NCBI RefSeq assembly: GCF_000372725.1
Contig: NW_005200128.1
Coordinates: 81,470-138,581, forward strand
Direction of reading: 5' to 3'
Length of the DNA stretch: 57,112 bases
Source: Emiliania huxleyi CCMP1516
Lineage: Eukaryota > Haptophyta > Isochrysidales > Noelaerhabdaceae
Shown: one piece after another, positions 10,122-20,675 of the stretch
Layout: the number at the start of each line of letters is the position of its first letter
Numbering within the stretch: the first letter of the stretch is position 1
Notes under the pieces: generated by a model
The model's database searches: none
The model's input: only the letters and a program-made list of their open reading frames with translations
Told to the model about the DNA's origin: nothing
Translations under genes and position numbers: made by a program

Positions 10122-10353
10122 CATCCTTGCTCATCAACCGCTGGCTCGTTGTCACATGTCAGCTCGGCTTGTGAGTTCAGAGTCGTGTGCACGTGAACAT
10201 TGTTCCGACTTCCGCTCGGCGTTGCGTGACCGTGAGCCCTGACTCCCGACAGCCGAGTCTCAGCTGAGTCTCTCTCCACACGGTGTCATTGGAGTCTACA
10301 GAGTCGTGTCTCAGCTCCGCTCCGCGGTGTGTGGGGCGACCTCGCGTACAGAC

Positions 10354-11320
10354 TGGTTGGGTAGTAGAGCCGTACGTAGTAGTCTAAGTTCTGAGCCTGG
10401 AGGCCTAGCGGGTCTAAGTGTGGCTAGCCACGCTGGAGTGCTTGCGCGGTCTAAGATCAGCGGGAGCCTCTTACATCGGCCGTGGACGGCCTGGGGCCAA
10501 GTCCCAAGCGTGAAGCGAGAGTGGAGAGAGAGGCTCCCACCGTGATCATAGATCAAAACACGCGTACAACGTCATGGTCAACGATATATACGGCGCGCAG
10601 CCCCCAAATTTTCTTCGCCTGCGGCGGGCGATCGATCCTCCTCATGTGCTCTCAGCAATCGCCGCCTCAGCATCCTCCTCTTCCGATTCTCGTTGCTGCT
10701 TCTTGAGCGCAATCTTCGTCGACTTCTAGCCAAAGCCCAAACAGTTCTCACAAATAGCCTCAAGCTCAAACAAACGCATGTCAGAGAAGCCTGTGTATGC
10801 TGGTCCTCTTTGAACGATCCGCGCGTGAGGTAGCATAGGGCCTTGTTGGCAGCAGCCAGCTTGTTGCGCTGCTTCGAGCTGATTGGGATCGCAGAAGTGC
10901 ATGCCAAAGGCAAAGCACCGCCACAATCTTGAAGCAGAACACATTGCAACCGCATCGTCCGCACTGCCATCGGCATGCCGCGCCCGCCGCTTCGCCGCAG
11001 CCGCCTTAAGGCACGCATAGCGGCAGCACATGGGCGATATGGCGTCGTGCGCGCATACGTTGGACGCGTCCAGGACCAAGGTATTTTTCGGGTAAACCTG
11101 AAGGCTTTTCAGGTATACCCGGTTTTACCCGGAGTTGGCCTTATGTCGTCTAAGTTCATGGGGCCCCCGACCATACAGCGTCTAAGTCTGAGCCCGGCTC
11201 CGTGCGGGTGCTAAAGCCGTAAGTTGAGCGCTCGCTCGCACCTCGCTGTGGCCTGTGCAGTCTGCAGAGCCAGCGAGGCTAAGTGTGTAGAGCGACCCTC
11301 TCTAGCCCTACTACCCAACC
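10354..11320. mobile_element. Candidate TIR element of about 0.97 kb
   Basis: TGGTTGGGTAGTAG(A)GC at 10354-10370 faces its inverted copy GC(CC)TACTACCCAACCA at about 11304-11321. Internally there are repeated CTAAGT(T/C) boxes near both ends (10383, 10413, 11148, 11181, 11279). An imperfect palindrome lies at about 11080-11140 (GGTATTTTTCGGGTAAACC ... GGTTTTACCCGGAG), whose motif recurs inside the 42.9-kb MITE. No target-site duplication could be confirmed. The minus strand inside carries an interrupted reading frame (see next entry). Confidence 0.4.
10642..11079 (-). pseudogene. Interrupted frame inside the candidate TIR element
   Basis: On the minus strand a Cys-rich frame (VCAHDAISPMCCRYACLK ... 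FELEAICENCLGFG) reaches an in-frame TAG at 10726-10728. It then continues in the same frame as KSTKIALKKQQRESEEEDAE and stops at 10642. The charged tail looks like a genuine nuclear-protein C-terminus. No ATG opens the frame. It could be a decayed transposon protein, or the end of a spliced gene where the TAG lies in an intron (ttggctag would be a possible acceptor). I do not recognise the family. Confidence 0.35.
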
Positions 11321-11479
11321 ATTGCGTACAGTTTGTGGCCCGGGCCGTCTCTCTCGGCGCCATGTACCTTTTCCCTTAACACACAGCACACATGAACATG
11401 ACAACCCGCACGCAACGAACGTGACGCGTCCAAGATCCTACTTCCTAGAGCGTTGTCCTGCAGCCTTTTCGCCTCGGTC

Positions 11480-12654
11480 TCACATCGCCAGCAGCCGCTC
11501 GAAAAAGTCACCGGGCAGCTCCCCCTTGGAGGACGGCTCGTCCGACGGGAGAGGGTCCGCGGAGGCGGGCGGTGGGCGGGGCGGCGGCTCCACGAACGAG
11601 ACCGCCTTGGTGGTGGTTGTCGCTGGCCGCACCCTCCAGGGCGGCACGTCTCCATCCGGGTGAGGCGGCGCCACCCGAGGAGGAGGCGGCGCGTAGGGCT
11701 TGCGCTTGGGCGGCGCGCCGGCGAGCGATGCCGCCTAGCAGCAAGGAGGCCGGGTCGTGGCGTGGGGGCGGGGAAAGCGCGTGCGGCATGGGGAGGGCAG
11801 GGTAGAGGCAGAGGCAGGGGGAGGGGGGGCACCGTGGCTGCGGCCTCGTCGCACCGCAGCTCGTCGCGAGGGAGGGGAGGCGGCCAGCCGAGGTGGGCCT
11901 GCAGCTGGTTGGGGTGGCCCTCGAGGGCCGCCGCGAGCGCGTCTCTCCCCGCGGGCGTGTGCTCGTTCTCGTGCACGTACAGGTACTCGCCTTTCGGCAG
12001 CTTGCCGCCCGCCGCAGCGCGGCCGAGAGCGAGGAGCGTAGCGTCTCCGAGACGGTTGTGCTGAAGGGCGAGTCGCGCCAGCCGAGGGCAGGCGCCACCC
12101 TCCACCGCCTCGGCGATCGCCACCCCGCCCTCGTCTCCGATCTCGTTCCCCGACAGGTAGAGCCACTCCAGCTGCGGAGTAGCGCCCGCCAGCGCCGCCG
12201 CAAGCGAGGCGGCGCCGCAGTCCGTGATGCCGTTCTCCTGCAGCGCGAGCCGGCGGAGCGGCACGCCGCCGGTGCGCGCGAGCCCGGCAAACGCACTCAT
12301 CGCGCCGTCGCCCGCGCCGTTCTGCATCGCAAAGAGCGACTCGAGTGCCGGCAGCGCCGGGAGCGCCGCAACCACCGCGGCCAGGCCATCGGCACAGAGG
12401 CTGCACCGATGCAGGTGCAGCTCCGTCAGCTGCGCAGGCCGCAACGTGCGCATCGCTGAGCTAAGACCCAAGGCGTCGCACGCGTCAATGGCCCGGTCGC
12501 CCAGGTCAAAGGCAGCGTCGGTGACAAAGGAGTGACGCGCGTCCCACGCGGGCAGCTCGAGGTACTTCAGGTGCTCCGAGGGGCGCGCAGGCTCGGTGAA
12601 CTTTGCGAAGAATGCCTCAGCCTGCTCCTCGATTGGGGCATCTTCGCTGGGCAT
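11480..12654 (-). CDS. Leucine-rich-repeat (RNase-inhibitor type) protein, two exons
   Basis: ATG at 12654. Exon 1 is 12654-11833. A GT-AG intron (11735-11832, 98 nt, starts gtgcc, ends ctgctag) joins it in phase 0 to exon 2, 11734-11480, giving about 358 residues. Exon 1 carries five or six RI-type LRRs of 28 residues: LTELHLHRCSLCADGLAAVV, LRRLALQENGITDCGAASL, LEWLYLSGNEIGDEGGVAIA, LARLALQHNRLGDATLLALG. Exon 2 is proline-rich and ends GELPGDFFERLLAM. The unspliced frame runs on into Arg-rich nonsense, which argues for the intron. Probably a cytosolic protein-interaction scaffold; partner unknown. Confidence 0.75.
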
Positions 12655-13824
12655 TGTTCGCGCGGGGTGGGTTTTGTGACAGATAGGGGGTCGGTACAGC
12701 CCGCCTGCAAGGGGCCCCTATTTTCCGCGTTTTTTCATTGTTTTGCTTCGCTGCGCGTTCTGGGGATAGATAGAAAACAAACATGTAGGTAGAAAGAAAG
12801 AAAGCTTAGGCGCGTACGTACCGGCGTGCGGGGCGTTTTGGCGCGAGTCAGTGCCAACAGACCCCTATCAATCAAGCCTGAACCCTGCTTCCTGCCGCGA
12901 CGCGCGCTGAACAAGAAAAACTTTGGCGCGCTGTTTTCTTCTTCTCGTACTCGTAAGACGATAGACGTAACGAACTCGTTCTCTCGTCTCTCGAGGACGA
13001 GGTTCTCACTCTCGAGATTGGGGCATTGCGCCCTGGGTGTTTTCTTCTTTGTTTCCCTTCGAGCACATCGTTATCATTTCACATTTGTCTTTTGCACCGC
13101 CGCGCCGCCCCGCTGGCGCTGCCGCGCCGGGCCCGCTCCCCCTATAGCGCTTATACGAGCGAGGAGCCTCTCTCCCCCGCACACACACCGGTCCTGAGGT
13201 TTCGCAGAGCTAGTGACCACAACCAAGTGCGCGTGTTTACGCGCATAGCCTAGGTTCAACACAAGACACCGGTGCCGGTCCGGATCCTCACGAGCTGTCT
13301 CCCGCCCAAGCGGTGTTACATGAGTGTTAGTGAGCGCCAAACCCGACTCGCCGTTCACACTTGCCGGTAGTTGGCAACTTGCCCGCGCGACACCTCCCCC
13401 ACAAGCTGCCGAGCTTTCTGCGAGCTTTGTCAAGCCCCCCACCCCCCCGGCGCGCGCGCGCTCCCGCACCTCCCCGCCTCCCCTGCTCTCTCGCTCTTGT
13501 GAAGCTGAAGAGGCTCTCTCTCTGTCTCTCACCGCGAGCGGCGGGCGCGGTGTTTTGTCTCTTTTTACTTCTTTTATTTTTCGGGGGGGGGGGGCGGGTC
13601 GGGTGTTGCTGTTGGGGTGAACGGGCGTGTGGGACGGGCCTGCGCAACCCCGCCACCGCCTGGGAGACGCCTTACGCATGTCCGGTGTACGTTTTGTTCT
13701 GGGTGTGCACGTGGCTGCCTGCATGTGCACATGACTTTCTCGGCACTTGGAGGTTGGAGCACTTGTGGTGCCACACGCCCCTCTCCGAATAAAATCCCCG
13801 CGCCCCGCCACCAGAGAGAGCACC
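12655..13824. other. Intergenic, no supported gene
   Basis: About 1.2 kb with no recognisable gene. Both strands carry short overlapping frames made of Ser/Arg/Pro. There is a G10 run near 13578-13591, pyrimidine-rich patches around 13060 and 13540, and a TGCATGTGCACATG palindromic patch at 13720. The left part includes the 5' flank of the LRR gene. The right part is downstream of the ARGLU1-like gene and likely holds its 3' UTR. Confidence 0.5.
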
Positions 13825-14754
13825 TCACCGCCCGGGCTTTCGGCTCAGAGGCCTGCCGAGCCCGAACGAGAGCTTGGCGCGCGGCGCGGCCCCCGAGCGC
13901 GAGGCGCCCGTCGCGTTGCGCCCGAGCACGCGGTCTCGCTCGGCCTTCGCTGCTGCCTCCGCCGCGGCCCTGTCGGCCTCCGCCGAGGCCTCCGCAGCGA
14001 GCCTCGACTGCAGCTCGTGCAGCCGCGCCTCGGACTCGCGCCGCTTGGCCTCGACCACCACCGCCTCCCTCGCTCGCTGCGCCTCCGCCTCCTCCTGTTC
14101 CGCCGCCAGCCGCGACTCCTCCTCCGCCCGCCGCTGCCGCTCCGCCGCGGCGGCTGCCTCCGCCGCCGCAGCCTTGGCGGCCTCGAGCTGCGCCGGGAGC
14201 GACCCCTCGATTGCCGCGCGTGTGGCGGCGAGCTCCGCCGCCCAGGAGGGCGCCGCCATCGCTTGGGCAACGCGCTCGCGCACCGCCGCCTCGACGGCCT
14301 CGGAGAGGGCGGCCTTGACCGCCGCGTCGAGCAGCGCCTCCTCGATGTGAGCAGCCTTTGCCGCCCGCCGCGCCTCCTCCGCCACCGCCGCCTCCCGCCG
14401 CCGCGCAGTGATTTCCTCCTCGCGCCGCCGCCAATCCTCGGCGGGGTCGTTGGCCTCTGCCTCCTCCTCCTCCTCAGCCGCAACCGCAACCTCGCCGACG
14501 GCACCGCCATCTCTGGTGCGGGCCGCACCAGCGTTATCGCCGTCGGCGGAACGCTCATTGCTGCGACCTCGCCCTTCCCTGCCTCTCTCGTTGCTGCGAG
14601 ATCGCCGTGTGTGCTGGCTTCGGCTGCGGCTTCGGCTGTGGCTGCGGCTTCGACTGCGGTGACGGTGGCGCCTGCGGTGACGGTGGCGGTGTTCGCCGTG
14701 ATCTCGGCGCGAGTCCCAGCGGGAGATTTTGCCAGACGGCTCACGGCCACCCAT
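13825..14754 (-). CDS. ARGLU1: ARGLU1-like RS/Glu-rich nuclear protein
   Basis: Intronless, 309 residues from an ATG at 14754. The N-terminus (about 15-75) is an RS/RH-rich domain (HRHRHRRRHRHRSRSRSHS), typical of splicing regulators. Residues about 85-270 are one long charged helix with EEEE blocks and repeated AEAAA/RRAEEE units. The C-terminal signature, RVLGRN followed by PRAKLSFGL, matches the conserved end of ARGLU1 (arginine and glutamate-rich protein 1), which ends in a KLSFxL motif. ARGLU1 acts in the nucleus in alternative splicing and Mediator-linked transcription. The Ala content is much higher than in animals, reflecting the high GC of the genome. The gene symbol is by homology of architecture and C-terminal motif, not by full alignment. 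Confidence 0.7.
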   Translation of the reverse strand: MGGREPSGKISRWDSRRDHGEHRHRHRRRHRHRSRSRSHSRSRSRSQHTRRSRSNERGREGRGRSNERSADGDNAGAARTRDGGAVGEVAVAAEEEEEAEANDPAEDWRRREEEITARRREAAVAEEARRAAKAAHIEEALLDAAVKAALSEAVEAAVRERVAQAMAAPSWAAELAATRAAIEGSLPAQLEAAKAAAAEAAAAAERQRRAEEESRLAAEQEEAEAQRAREAVVVEAKRRESEARLHELQSRLAAEASAEADRAAAEAAAKAERDRVLGRNATGASRSGAAPRAKLSFGLGRPLSRKPGR

Positions 14755-15159
14755 ATGGGTCGCCTCTGGTGCTCACGGCGCCGGCGCACCGCGCGCACCG
14801 CGCAGCACCAACCGCGCGCACGGGACCACGCCTACCCCCTACCCCCCCAAAAACCCTGACTCCACCCTACCCTACTACTACCCCCTAAAAACGGCCCGCG
14901 TGGTGGGGTGCTAGTATGAGCCCGACCCAGGTCGTAGTGTTCTTGCTCCAAGCGCTTGCGCTTCGGCGGTTAGTGGTGCACTAACCTCCGAGAAACCCTT
15001 CGGGTCGCTCCCATCGCAAACCCTGTCAGCAGAGTCCTCCCACGGGCCTGTACACGGAACTTATCGCTCTGAGATCCCATTGATGAGCATTGTTGCAGAA
15101 TGCATGCATGCGGGAGGGGAGTCATAGCGAGCGACCCCTTCGTTCCCCGCGTGTTATGG

Positions 15160-15290
15160 CCCTGCGACCGCGCACCCCCCAGGGGGTCAGGGCTCTCTTG
15201 CCCGCAGCCAGTCCCCGAGCATCCGGCCCGCTGTGGGTGCGCTTCTTTAGCCGCCAGTTTAGCTCCCCGGCCCCGGTTGTCCGAGGTTTA
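15160..15290 (+). repeat. Dispersed repeat A, copy 1 (partial)
   Basis: Contains CGCGCACCCCCCAGGGGGTC, AGGGCTCTC, ATCCGGCCCGCTG and TGGGTGCGCTTCTT, then AGCTCCCCGGCCC. The same ordered blocks occur in three other places: about 15400-15600 (inverted), 40905-41050 and 51345-51535. Not coding. Confidence 0.85.
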
Positions 15291-15399
15291 CCATGAACCA
15301 CGATCGTACTCCAAGTCTTGCATTTACCGCTCTGTTCCAACTCCCGCCACAAGGTTTGTCCTTTCTGTGTCCTTTCACTTCTTACATCTCTCTCCCAAC

Positions 15400-15600
15400 A
15401 CTCACGTACACTTGGAGCACCTTGAGTGCGGTCACCGGTCAGTTAACCTCACATCCAGGGCCGGGGGAGCTATGAAGCGCACCCACAGCGGGCCGGATGA
15501 TCGGCATCGGGCTACGAGCAAAAAAGCCCTGACCCTTGTGGGATACGTGCGCATTCGCAGGGAGGGGGCCGTTACAGTAAACACGGTTTCCGAGGGTTGG
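15400..15600 (-). repeat. Dispersed repeat A, copy 2 (inverted)
   Basis: Read on the minus strand this gives, in order, CGTGTTTACTGTAACGGCCC, TGCGAATGCGCAC, GGGTCAGGGCTTTT, CCGATCATCCGGCCCGCTG, GGTGCGCTTC and GGCCCTGGATGTGAGGTTA. It then ends CAAGGTGCTCCAAGTG. It is the most complete copy together with the one at 51345. With copy 1 it makes an inverted pair about 110 bp apart. Confidence 0.85.
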
Positions 15601-15899
15601 TCTGCGCTTTGGGTTTACCCTAGCGGCGGAGCGCCCCCTCTACCCTTGGACCGTTACGGAGCTAATAAAGGGAGGAGGGGCGGCGAAGAAGGATGAGGCG
15701 GCGAGGGGGGAGGTGGTGAGGGAGGGGGCAGCGAGGGAGGAGGGGGCGGTGAGGGAGGAGGAGGTGGCGAGAGAGAGAGAGGGCGGCGAAGGAGGGGGCG
15801 GCGAGGGAAGCTACCAGAGTGCATCATCATGAGCGATCGGGTAGGCTAGCGGCTACACAGCCCGGCTTGTGTCGATCGTCAACATCGTACTATCAACGG

Positions 15900-16050
15900 A
15901 CGCACTCAAACTCCATCGTGTCTGGAGGCACTCAAATTCCGCCATCGTGTCTGGAGGCACTCAAACTCCATCGTGTCTGGAGGCACTCAAACTCCGCCAT
16001 CGTGTCTGGAGGCACACAAACTCTCCGCCATCGTGTCTGGAGGCACCATC
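15900..16050 (+). repeat. Minisatellite, five units of about 26-31 bp
   Basis: Five tandem units built on CATCGTGTCTGGAGGCAC, with a variable TCAAACTCC or ACAAACTCTCCGC lead. The array is itself flanked by two copies of GGCTACACAGCCCGGC (about 15850 and 16073). Not a CRISPR: there are no unique spacers. Confidence 0.85.
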
Positions 16051-16104
16051 GTCACGCTGCGGTCGGGTGGCGGCTACACAGCCCGGCAGCGTGTCGATCA
16101 CATC

Positions 16105-16325
16105 GGAAGCTCGCGGCACCGCATAGCGGACGCGCGAGGTACCGTCGTTGCTGGTGTCGGACGCTCGCGGCACCGCACAGCGGACGCGCGAGGCACCGCC
16201 CAGCGACAGGCGACGGAAGGAAGCTCACGGCACCGCGCAGCGGACGCGTGAGGTACCATCGTCGCTGGAAACAGACGGACGCTCGCGGCACCGCATAGCG
16301 GACGCGCGAGGTACCGTCATCAACA
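16105..16325 (+). repeat. Four-unit tandem array of hairpin-forming 55-60-bp units
   Basis: The units start at about 16109, 16164, 16221 and 16281. Each contains GCTCGCGGCACCGC(A/G) followed by (AT/AC/CG)AGCGGACGCG and CGAGGTACCG. Within each unit CTCGCG pairs with CGCGAG, giving a short hairpin. Spacers between hairpins differ in length and sequence. No coding signal. Confidence 0.8.
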
Positions 16326-16329
16326 GCGG

Positions 16330-17922
16330 CGGGCGCAGCGAGGCAACTCGGCGCGTCTCTCAAGGGTGAGAACATCTTATCACCATCGGCATCTGTCCGT
16401 CGTCATCTGCATAGCATCACGGCTGATCGGCGAGCGTCACGACATAATCGCCATCATCCTCATGCCCAACTTGCGCGTAGGAATCCTAGGGAGGAGGAGG
16501 CTGCGCTGCGCAAGCACGGGCGGGAGGGGTTTCTCCTGCGGAGAGTCGTGCGTGCGCGGGGCTCCTCTTTGCGAATACTCCCTACATACATCTCGTACCC
16601 GTTCTACCAGAGAAGGTTGCTACCCCAGGATTAGTCTTCTCTACTGAGTGAGGGAGGGGACGAACTAAGGGCGGCTGGGCGGGGCTGCGCCTGCGGCCGG
16701 AGCTAGCATGGCTCGTCAGAGCCGAGACCCCGGCGAGGCGGCGCTCCGATGGGCCTGCCAGTCGCGAGGTTCTAACCGCTGCAGATCGGCGACAGGATAC
16801 GTCCGCCAGCGAGACGCTCAGTTGCTGGCGGCCGCAGTCTTTCTGTGACCCACCCACCTCTCCCTTGTGTTTTGTCTCTGGCGAGGTACTCCCACGCCTC
16901 TCGGGGTTTTTGTCTGGCCGAGTCAACATGATGGGGCGAGCCTCGGCGAGCTGCGTCAGCTGTTCCCACAGCAGGCGGGAAGTACCACGCCAGGTTTTGT
17001 CTGGGGTTTGTGACGTTCGCCAGTCGCGCTCCGCACGCCTTCGAGGTCAGCTGCGGCCGAGCGACGATCGGCTCCGATCGCTGGGCGCGGTCACTCTCCG
17101 GCCCGTCACCCGCCTGCCGATCACCTGTCCGCCTCGCCGCGCGCGGGCCGCTCGCCTGCTCGCCACCGCCGCCGCGCTTCCCCGCGCCGCCACGCTTCCC
17201 TGCACCTGACTGCGCTGCGCAGACGGCGCGCTCTGGCACAGAGCAGCGGCCGCCCAGGCGGTCGCTGCTCCGCCCCGTCCGAATCCGTCCGCCCGCGCGT
17301 GCTGCTGCCGCCGCCGCCGCCGCTCCACCCGGTGCCCGTGTGTCGTGAGAGTAAAATGCTTTGTGTATGGCAGGCACCCGTGTCGCATGTTATGTGTGTG
17401 GACTTGTCGCACTTGAGCCGCTATGATTAGTAGACCGTCTGGGCGCAGCGCTCTCGGAGAGGCGCTTTGTACTCGGGTTTGGGTGGTAGCGCGGGGGGCG
17501 CCCCGCCGCGGAGGCTGGTTACTCTTACTGATGGTGATGCCGTTACGCGTATAAGCAATATTAAAAGGTCTGCGGGAGGCCCAGGGTGCCAGGGCAGCCA
17601 ATTCGAGCTAGAGAGAAGCCCCGGGAGAAACACCGTCCACACGGCAATCTCCCACATCACGCCACCCTGCCCAACGCTCAACGCACCCTCCCCTCTTCTC
17701 AGCCACCTCTCTTGCCACACCCACGCCCCTGTCTGCAATCACGTCCCACAGAACTCACCTCTAGACGACGAGAGACCCGCCACGCCGCAACCGACTTCAC
17801 ACACGCGCGATATAGAGAAAACGCCCTCGCAGCCGAAGCTCTTCGAGCCCTCGCCCTGAGACACGGCGGGCACCCGCCTGGCCTCGCCCCGCCTTCGCCC
17901 CCGGTGCTGCGGGGCTGGCGCG
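16330..17922. other. Intergenic, no supported gene
   Basis: I see no domain-bearing frame. The longest frames (about 16.77-17.38 kb minus and 17.01-17.35 kb plus) overlap each other and are Ala/Arg-rich with a GCC repeat (about 17290-17330). A purine/pyrimidine composition switch near 17600-17820 (C-rich, CTC/ACC) lies just downstream of the ACB-GOLD gene and may be its 3' UTR. Confidence 0.45.
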
Positions 17923-19961
17923 CTACGGCTCGTGCGTCGCCATCTTGGCGTCGGCCTTGGAGTGTGGCTGCGGCTTGAGCGCCTTGCGCCAGCTGGCCCT
18001 CAGCACCTGCGGCGGCGGGCACGCCGTGCTGTCTTCTAGCCGCGAAGGGGAAGGGGAGAGGCAGAGGCAGAGGGCGAAAGAGGGAGAGGGGGGGAGAGGG
18101 CGAGAGAAAGGCGGTGGGGCGGGAGGAGAGCCGGCGGCTGCGTCGCCTCCCACAACATCTTCCCGACGCCGGCCTGCAGCGCCCTCACCTCGTCCTGCAG
18201 CTCGCACCTGGGGGGAGGGGCAGGGCGGGGGCGGCCTCAGTGCGCACGGCCCTCCCCCTAGCTGCGGGTGGGAGGAATAGGACGGGGNNNNNNNNNNNNN
18301 NNNNNNNNNNNNNNNNNNNNNNNNNNNNNNNNNNNNNNNNNNNNNNNNNNNNNNNNNNNNNNNNNNNNNNNNNNNNNNNNNNNNNNNNNNNNNNNNNNNN
18401 NNNNNNNNNNNNNNNNNNNNNNNNNNNNNNNNNNNNNNNNNNNNNNNNNNNNNNNNNNNNNNNNNNNNNNNNNNNNNNNNNNNNNNNNNNNNNNNNNNNN
18501 NNNNNNNNNNNNNNNNNNNNNNNNNNNNNNNNNNNNNNNNNNNNNNNNNNNNNNNNNNNNNNNNNNNNNNNNNNNNNNNNNNNNNNNNNNNNNNNNNNNN
18601 NNNNNNNNNNNNNNNNNNNNNNNNNNNNNNNNNNNNNNNNNNNNNNNNNNNNNNNNNNNNNNNNNNNNNNNNNNNNNNNNNNNNNNNNNNNNNNNNNNNN
18701 NNNNNNNNNNNNNNNNNNNNNNNNNNNNNNNNNNNNNNNNNNNNNNNNNNNNNNNNNNGACCGTGTTTGAAAACATCGACCCCTTGATGTCGAGCGTCAC
18801 GACGAGCATTCCCCCCACCCCGCCAGGCACCTCGATCTCGCCGTCGTGCTGCGCTGCGCGCGCCGTCGCCTGCGGCTTCATGCCGAGCAGTCCGATCGAG
18901 AAGCCGACGACGGAGCTGAGGCGGGGGGTGAGGGCGGGAGGGTGGGGTGGTGAGGGTGGGGGTGGGAGGGTGGGGGTGGGAGGGTGAGGGGTGAGGGTGA
19001 GGGGTGAGGGTGGGGGTGAGGGTGGTGGTGGGGGGGGGGGGTTAGCTGAGGCTTCGAGGGCGGCTCGTCACCACCCTCCCGTGTCCCTCCTCCCCTCTCC
19101 TCCTCCCCTCTCCGGGTGGCTCGAGGCGGCGGGAGAGAGAGTCGAGGCGGCGCACTCGAGGGGGGCGGCGAGGCGGGACGAAGGTGTGAGTGTGCGTGGG
19201 TGTGACAAGCAGAGGAGCGGCGAGAGAGGCCCGTGTCGTAGGAGGCTCGAGCAGCCAGCGAGCTAGAGCCGGGGAGCTAGGGCAGGCAGTCTGGAGCGGG
19301 GAGAGAGGCACCCGTCTGCTGCGGCGACTGTGAACGAGTAGCGGCAGCGCGACGGCTCGGGCACGAAGATGGGAACCTCGAAGGTGGCGCCGGGCGCGAG
19401 CGACAGCGCCGTCGCCGCCCACCGCTGCGCCTCCACCTCCGGCTCCGCGGCAAGCTCCGGCGGCTGGCGCGCCGTCCGGGTCGGCGCGGGAGAGAGGGCG
19501 GGAGGCGGCGCGAAGGAGGCCGCCGCGACCGCCTCGCCCGCCGAGTCGGCCGGCGCCGCTTCCGCCACGACCGCTTCCCCCACGACCGTCACGACCGCCT
19601 CCTCCGGAGCGCCGCTTCCCGACTCCCCGGCCGCGGCACCGGCGTGACCATTGGCGGGAGAGAGTGCTGCGGCGGCACCGCCCGTGATCGCCACCAGGCC
19701 CTCGATGATGGAGCAGTACGACTCCACCGCTTGCTCTGCTGACAGCGAGCGCACGTCGTTCCAGGCCTCCCACTTTGCACGAGCCACTGCGTCAAAGCGC
19801 GACGGCCCAGACTCGGGCGCCGGGCCCTCGGCCTGCTTGAAGAGGGCGTACAGCTTGAGCCGCTGGCTGTTTGTCAGCAGGTTCGGCGGCAGCGAGCGTG
19901 CGTCCTCAGACGCCCGCTTATACCTGGCGAGCGCCACCGGGTCGAGCGCGGGCAGCGGCAT
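17923..19961 (-). CDS. Acyl-CoA-binding (ACB) plus GOLD-domain protein, interrupted by an assembly gap
   Basis: ATG at 19961 (MPLPALDPVALARYKRAS). Residues about 5-85 form an ACB domain: LTNSQRLKLYALFKQAEG and ARAKWEAWNDVRSLSAEQA are hallmark helices. An Ala-rich linker follows, then LAPGATFEVPIFV and CRYSFTVAA, the first strands of a GOLD-like domain. Exon 1 (19961-19312) joins exon 2 at 18915 in phase 2 through a GT-AG intron (18916-19311, G-rich minisatellite inside), giving AADGSVVGFSIGLLGM. Exon 2 continues GEIEVPGGVGGMLVVTLD up to the N gap at 18758. Beyond the gap, CELQDEVRALQAGVGKMLWE and VLRASWRKALKPQ with a stop at 17923 are likely terminal exons, possibly GC-AG spliced. ACB+GOLD is the layout of ACBD3 (GCP60), a Golgi scaffold; a similar role is inferred. 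Confidence 0.7.
18288..18758. other. Assembly gap of 471 N
   Basis: A run of N from 18288 to 18758. It falls inside the ACB-GOLD gene, removing the middle of the GOLD domain and at least one exon boundary. Confidence 0.99.
18920..19045. repeat. G-rich (GGGTGAGG-type) minisatellite in an intron
   Basis: Irregular repeats of GGTGAGGGTGGG and GGGAGGGTGGG, ending in a G run. They lie in the 396-nt first intron of the ACB-GOLD gene, which may explain the nearby assembly gap. Runs of three or more G on the plus strand could form G-quadruplexes. Confidence 0.75.
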
Positions 19962-20279
19962 TGTGGAGTCTCCTTTCCAAGTTTGCTGGCGCCGTCGACA
20001 CCGGAGGCGACACGTCTGGGAGAAGAATTTTACTTGAAAAGGGCGAGGACACGCACAGGCCGCACCTCTAGTGAGGCCCGCATAGTATGTGGGAGACTCG
20101 TGCCGCCGCCCCTGCCACCCCTGTGTCAGTGTGCCTGTGGTAGGAGAGACTGCCAGCGACAAGCTGGAGGCAGGTCGCTAGACTGAGATGAGACCGCCAG
20201 TGGATGTGGGAGTCCACCGCGCACCGCGCTGCGAGCCTGTCGTGTCCCGTGTCAGGAGCAGGAGAGCCCCACCTGTCCC

Positions 20280-20375
20280 CCTGATCGTCCTTCCAAAATC
20301 CTGCTCGTGCAGGTGGGGACCCTGTCCTCGTCCCATCCCTCGTTTGGCGTGTCTGTTTTCTTTCTTTCTTTCGTG
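20280..20375 (+). repeat. CTTT-tailed dispersed repeat (family D)
   Basis: CCTGCTCGTGCAGGTGGGGA, CCCTGTCCTCGTCCCATCCC, TCGTTTGGCGTGTCTG and TTTTCTTTCTTTCTTTC. The same order occurs inverted at about 25117-25212 and in part at 29298-29370. Shorter tails-only copies occur at 226-345, 21293-21345 (inverted) and 52967-53010 (inverted). The terminal (CTTT)n and the abrupt end suggest a retroposon-like 3' tail. Confidence 0.75.
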
Positions 20376-20407
20376 AGAGAGGCTTGTATCTTAAGAATTC
20401 TTTCTTT

Positions 20408-20600
20408 CTTTCGACCGCCCAAGCGGCGTGGCGTGGAGCGGTTGAGCATCCCTCCGGGGGCCCCTCTGCGCCGGGGAGGCGTTGTTGGAGGCTAGGACGC
20501 AAGCGTCCGTCGCCCTTTTCAAACTCGGGGCCCACTCCGCTACGCTCCGACCCGAATTTGGAGGGCCTGAAAGTTTAAGGTGTTGCCGCGCAAAAGGGGT
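20408..20600 (+). repeat. Dispersed repeat B, copy 1
   Basis: From GCGTGGAGCGGTTGAGCATC through GGCGTTGTTGGAGGCTAGG to AATTTGGAGGGCCTGAAAG and AAGTTTAAGGTGTTGC. A nearly identical copy is at about 41092-41272, where it directly follows repeat A. Only a few differences occur over about 170 bp, so one copy moved recently or both belong to an active family. Confidence 0.9.
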
Positions 20601-20675
20601 CGTCTGGGGAGAAGAATTTTACCGCGGCTTCACAAAAAAATCGGGAGCGGGCACGGCACCACAACTATAACTGCG

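Noticed and set aside
15900..16325. CRISPR-like array
   Set aside because: Units are tandem or have variable short spacers related to each other, no cas genes are near, and the context is eukaryotic.
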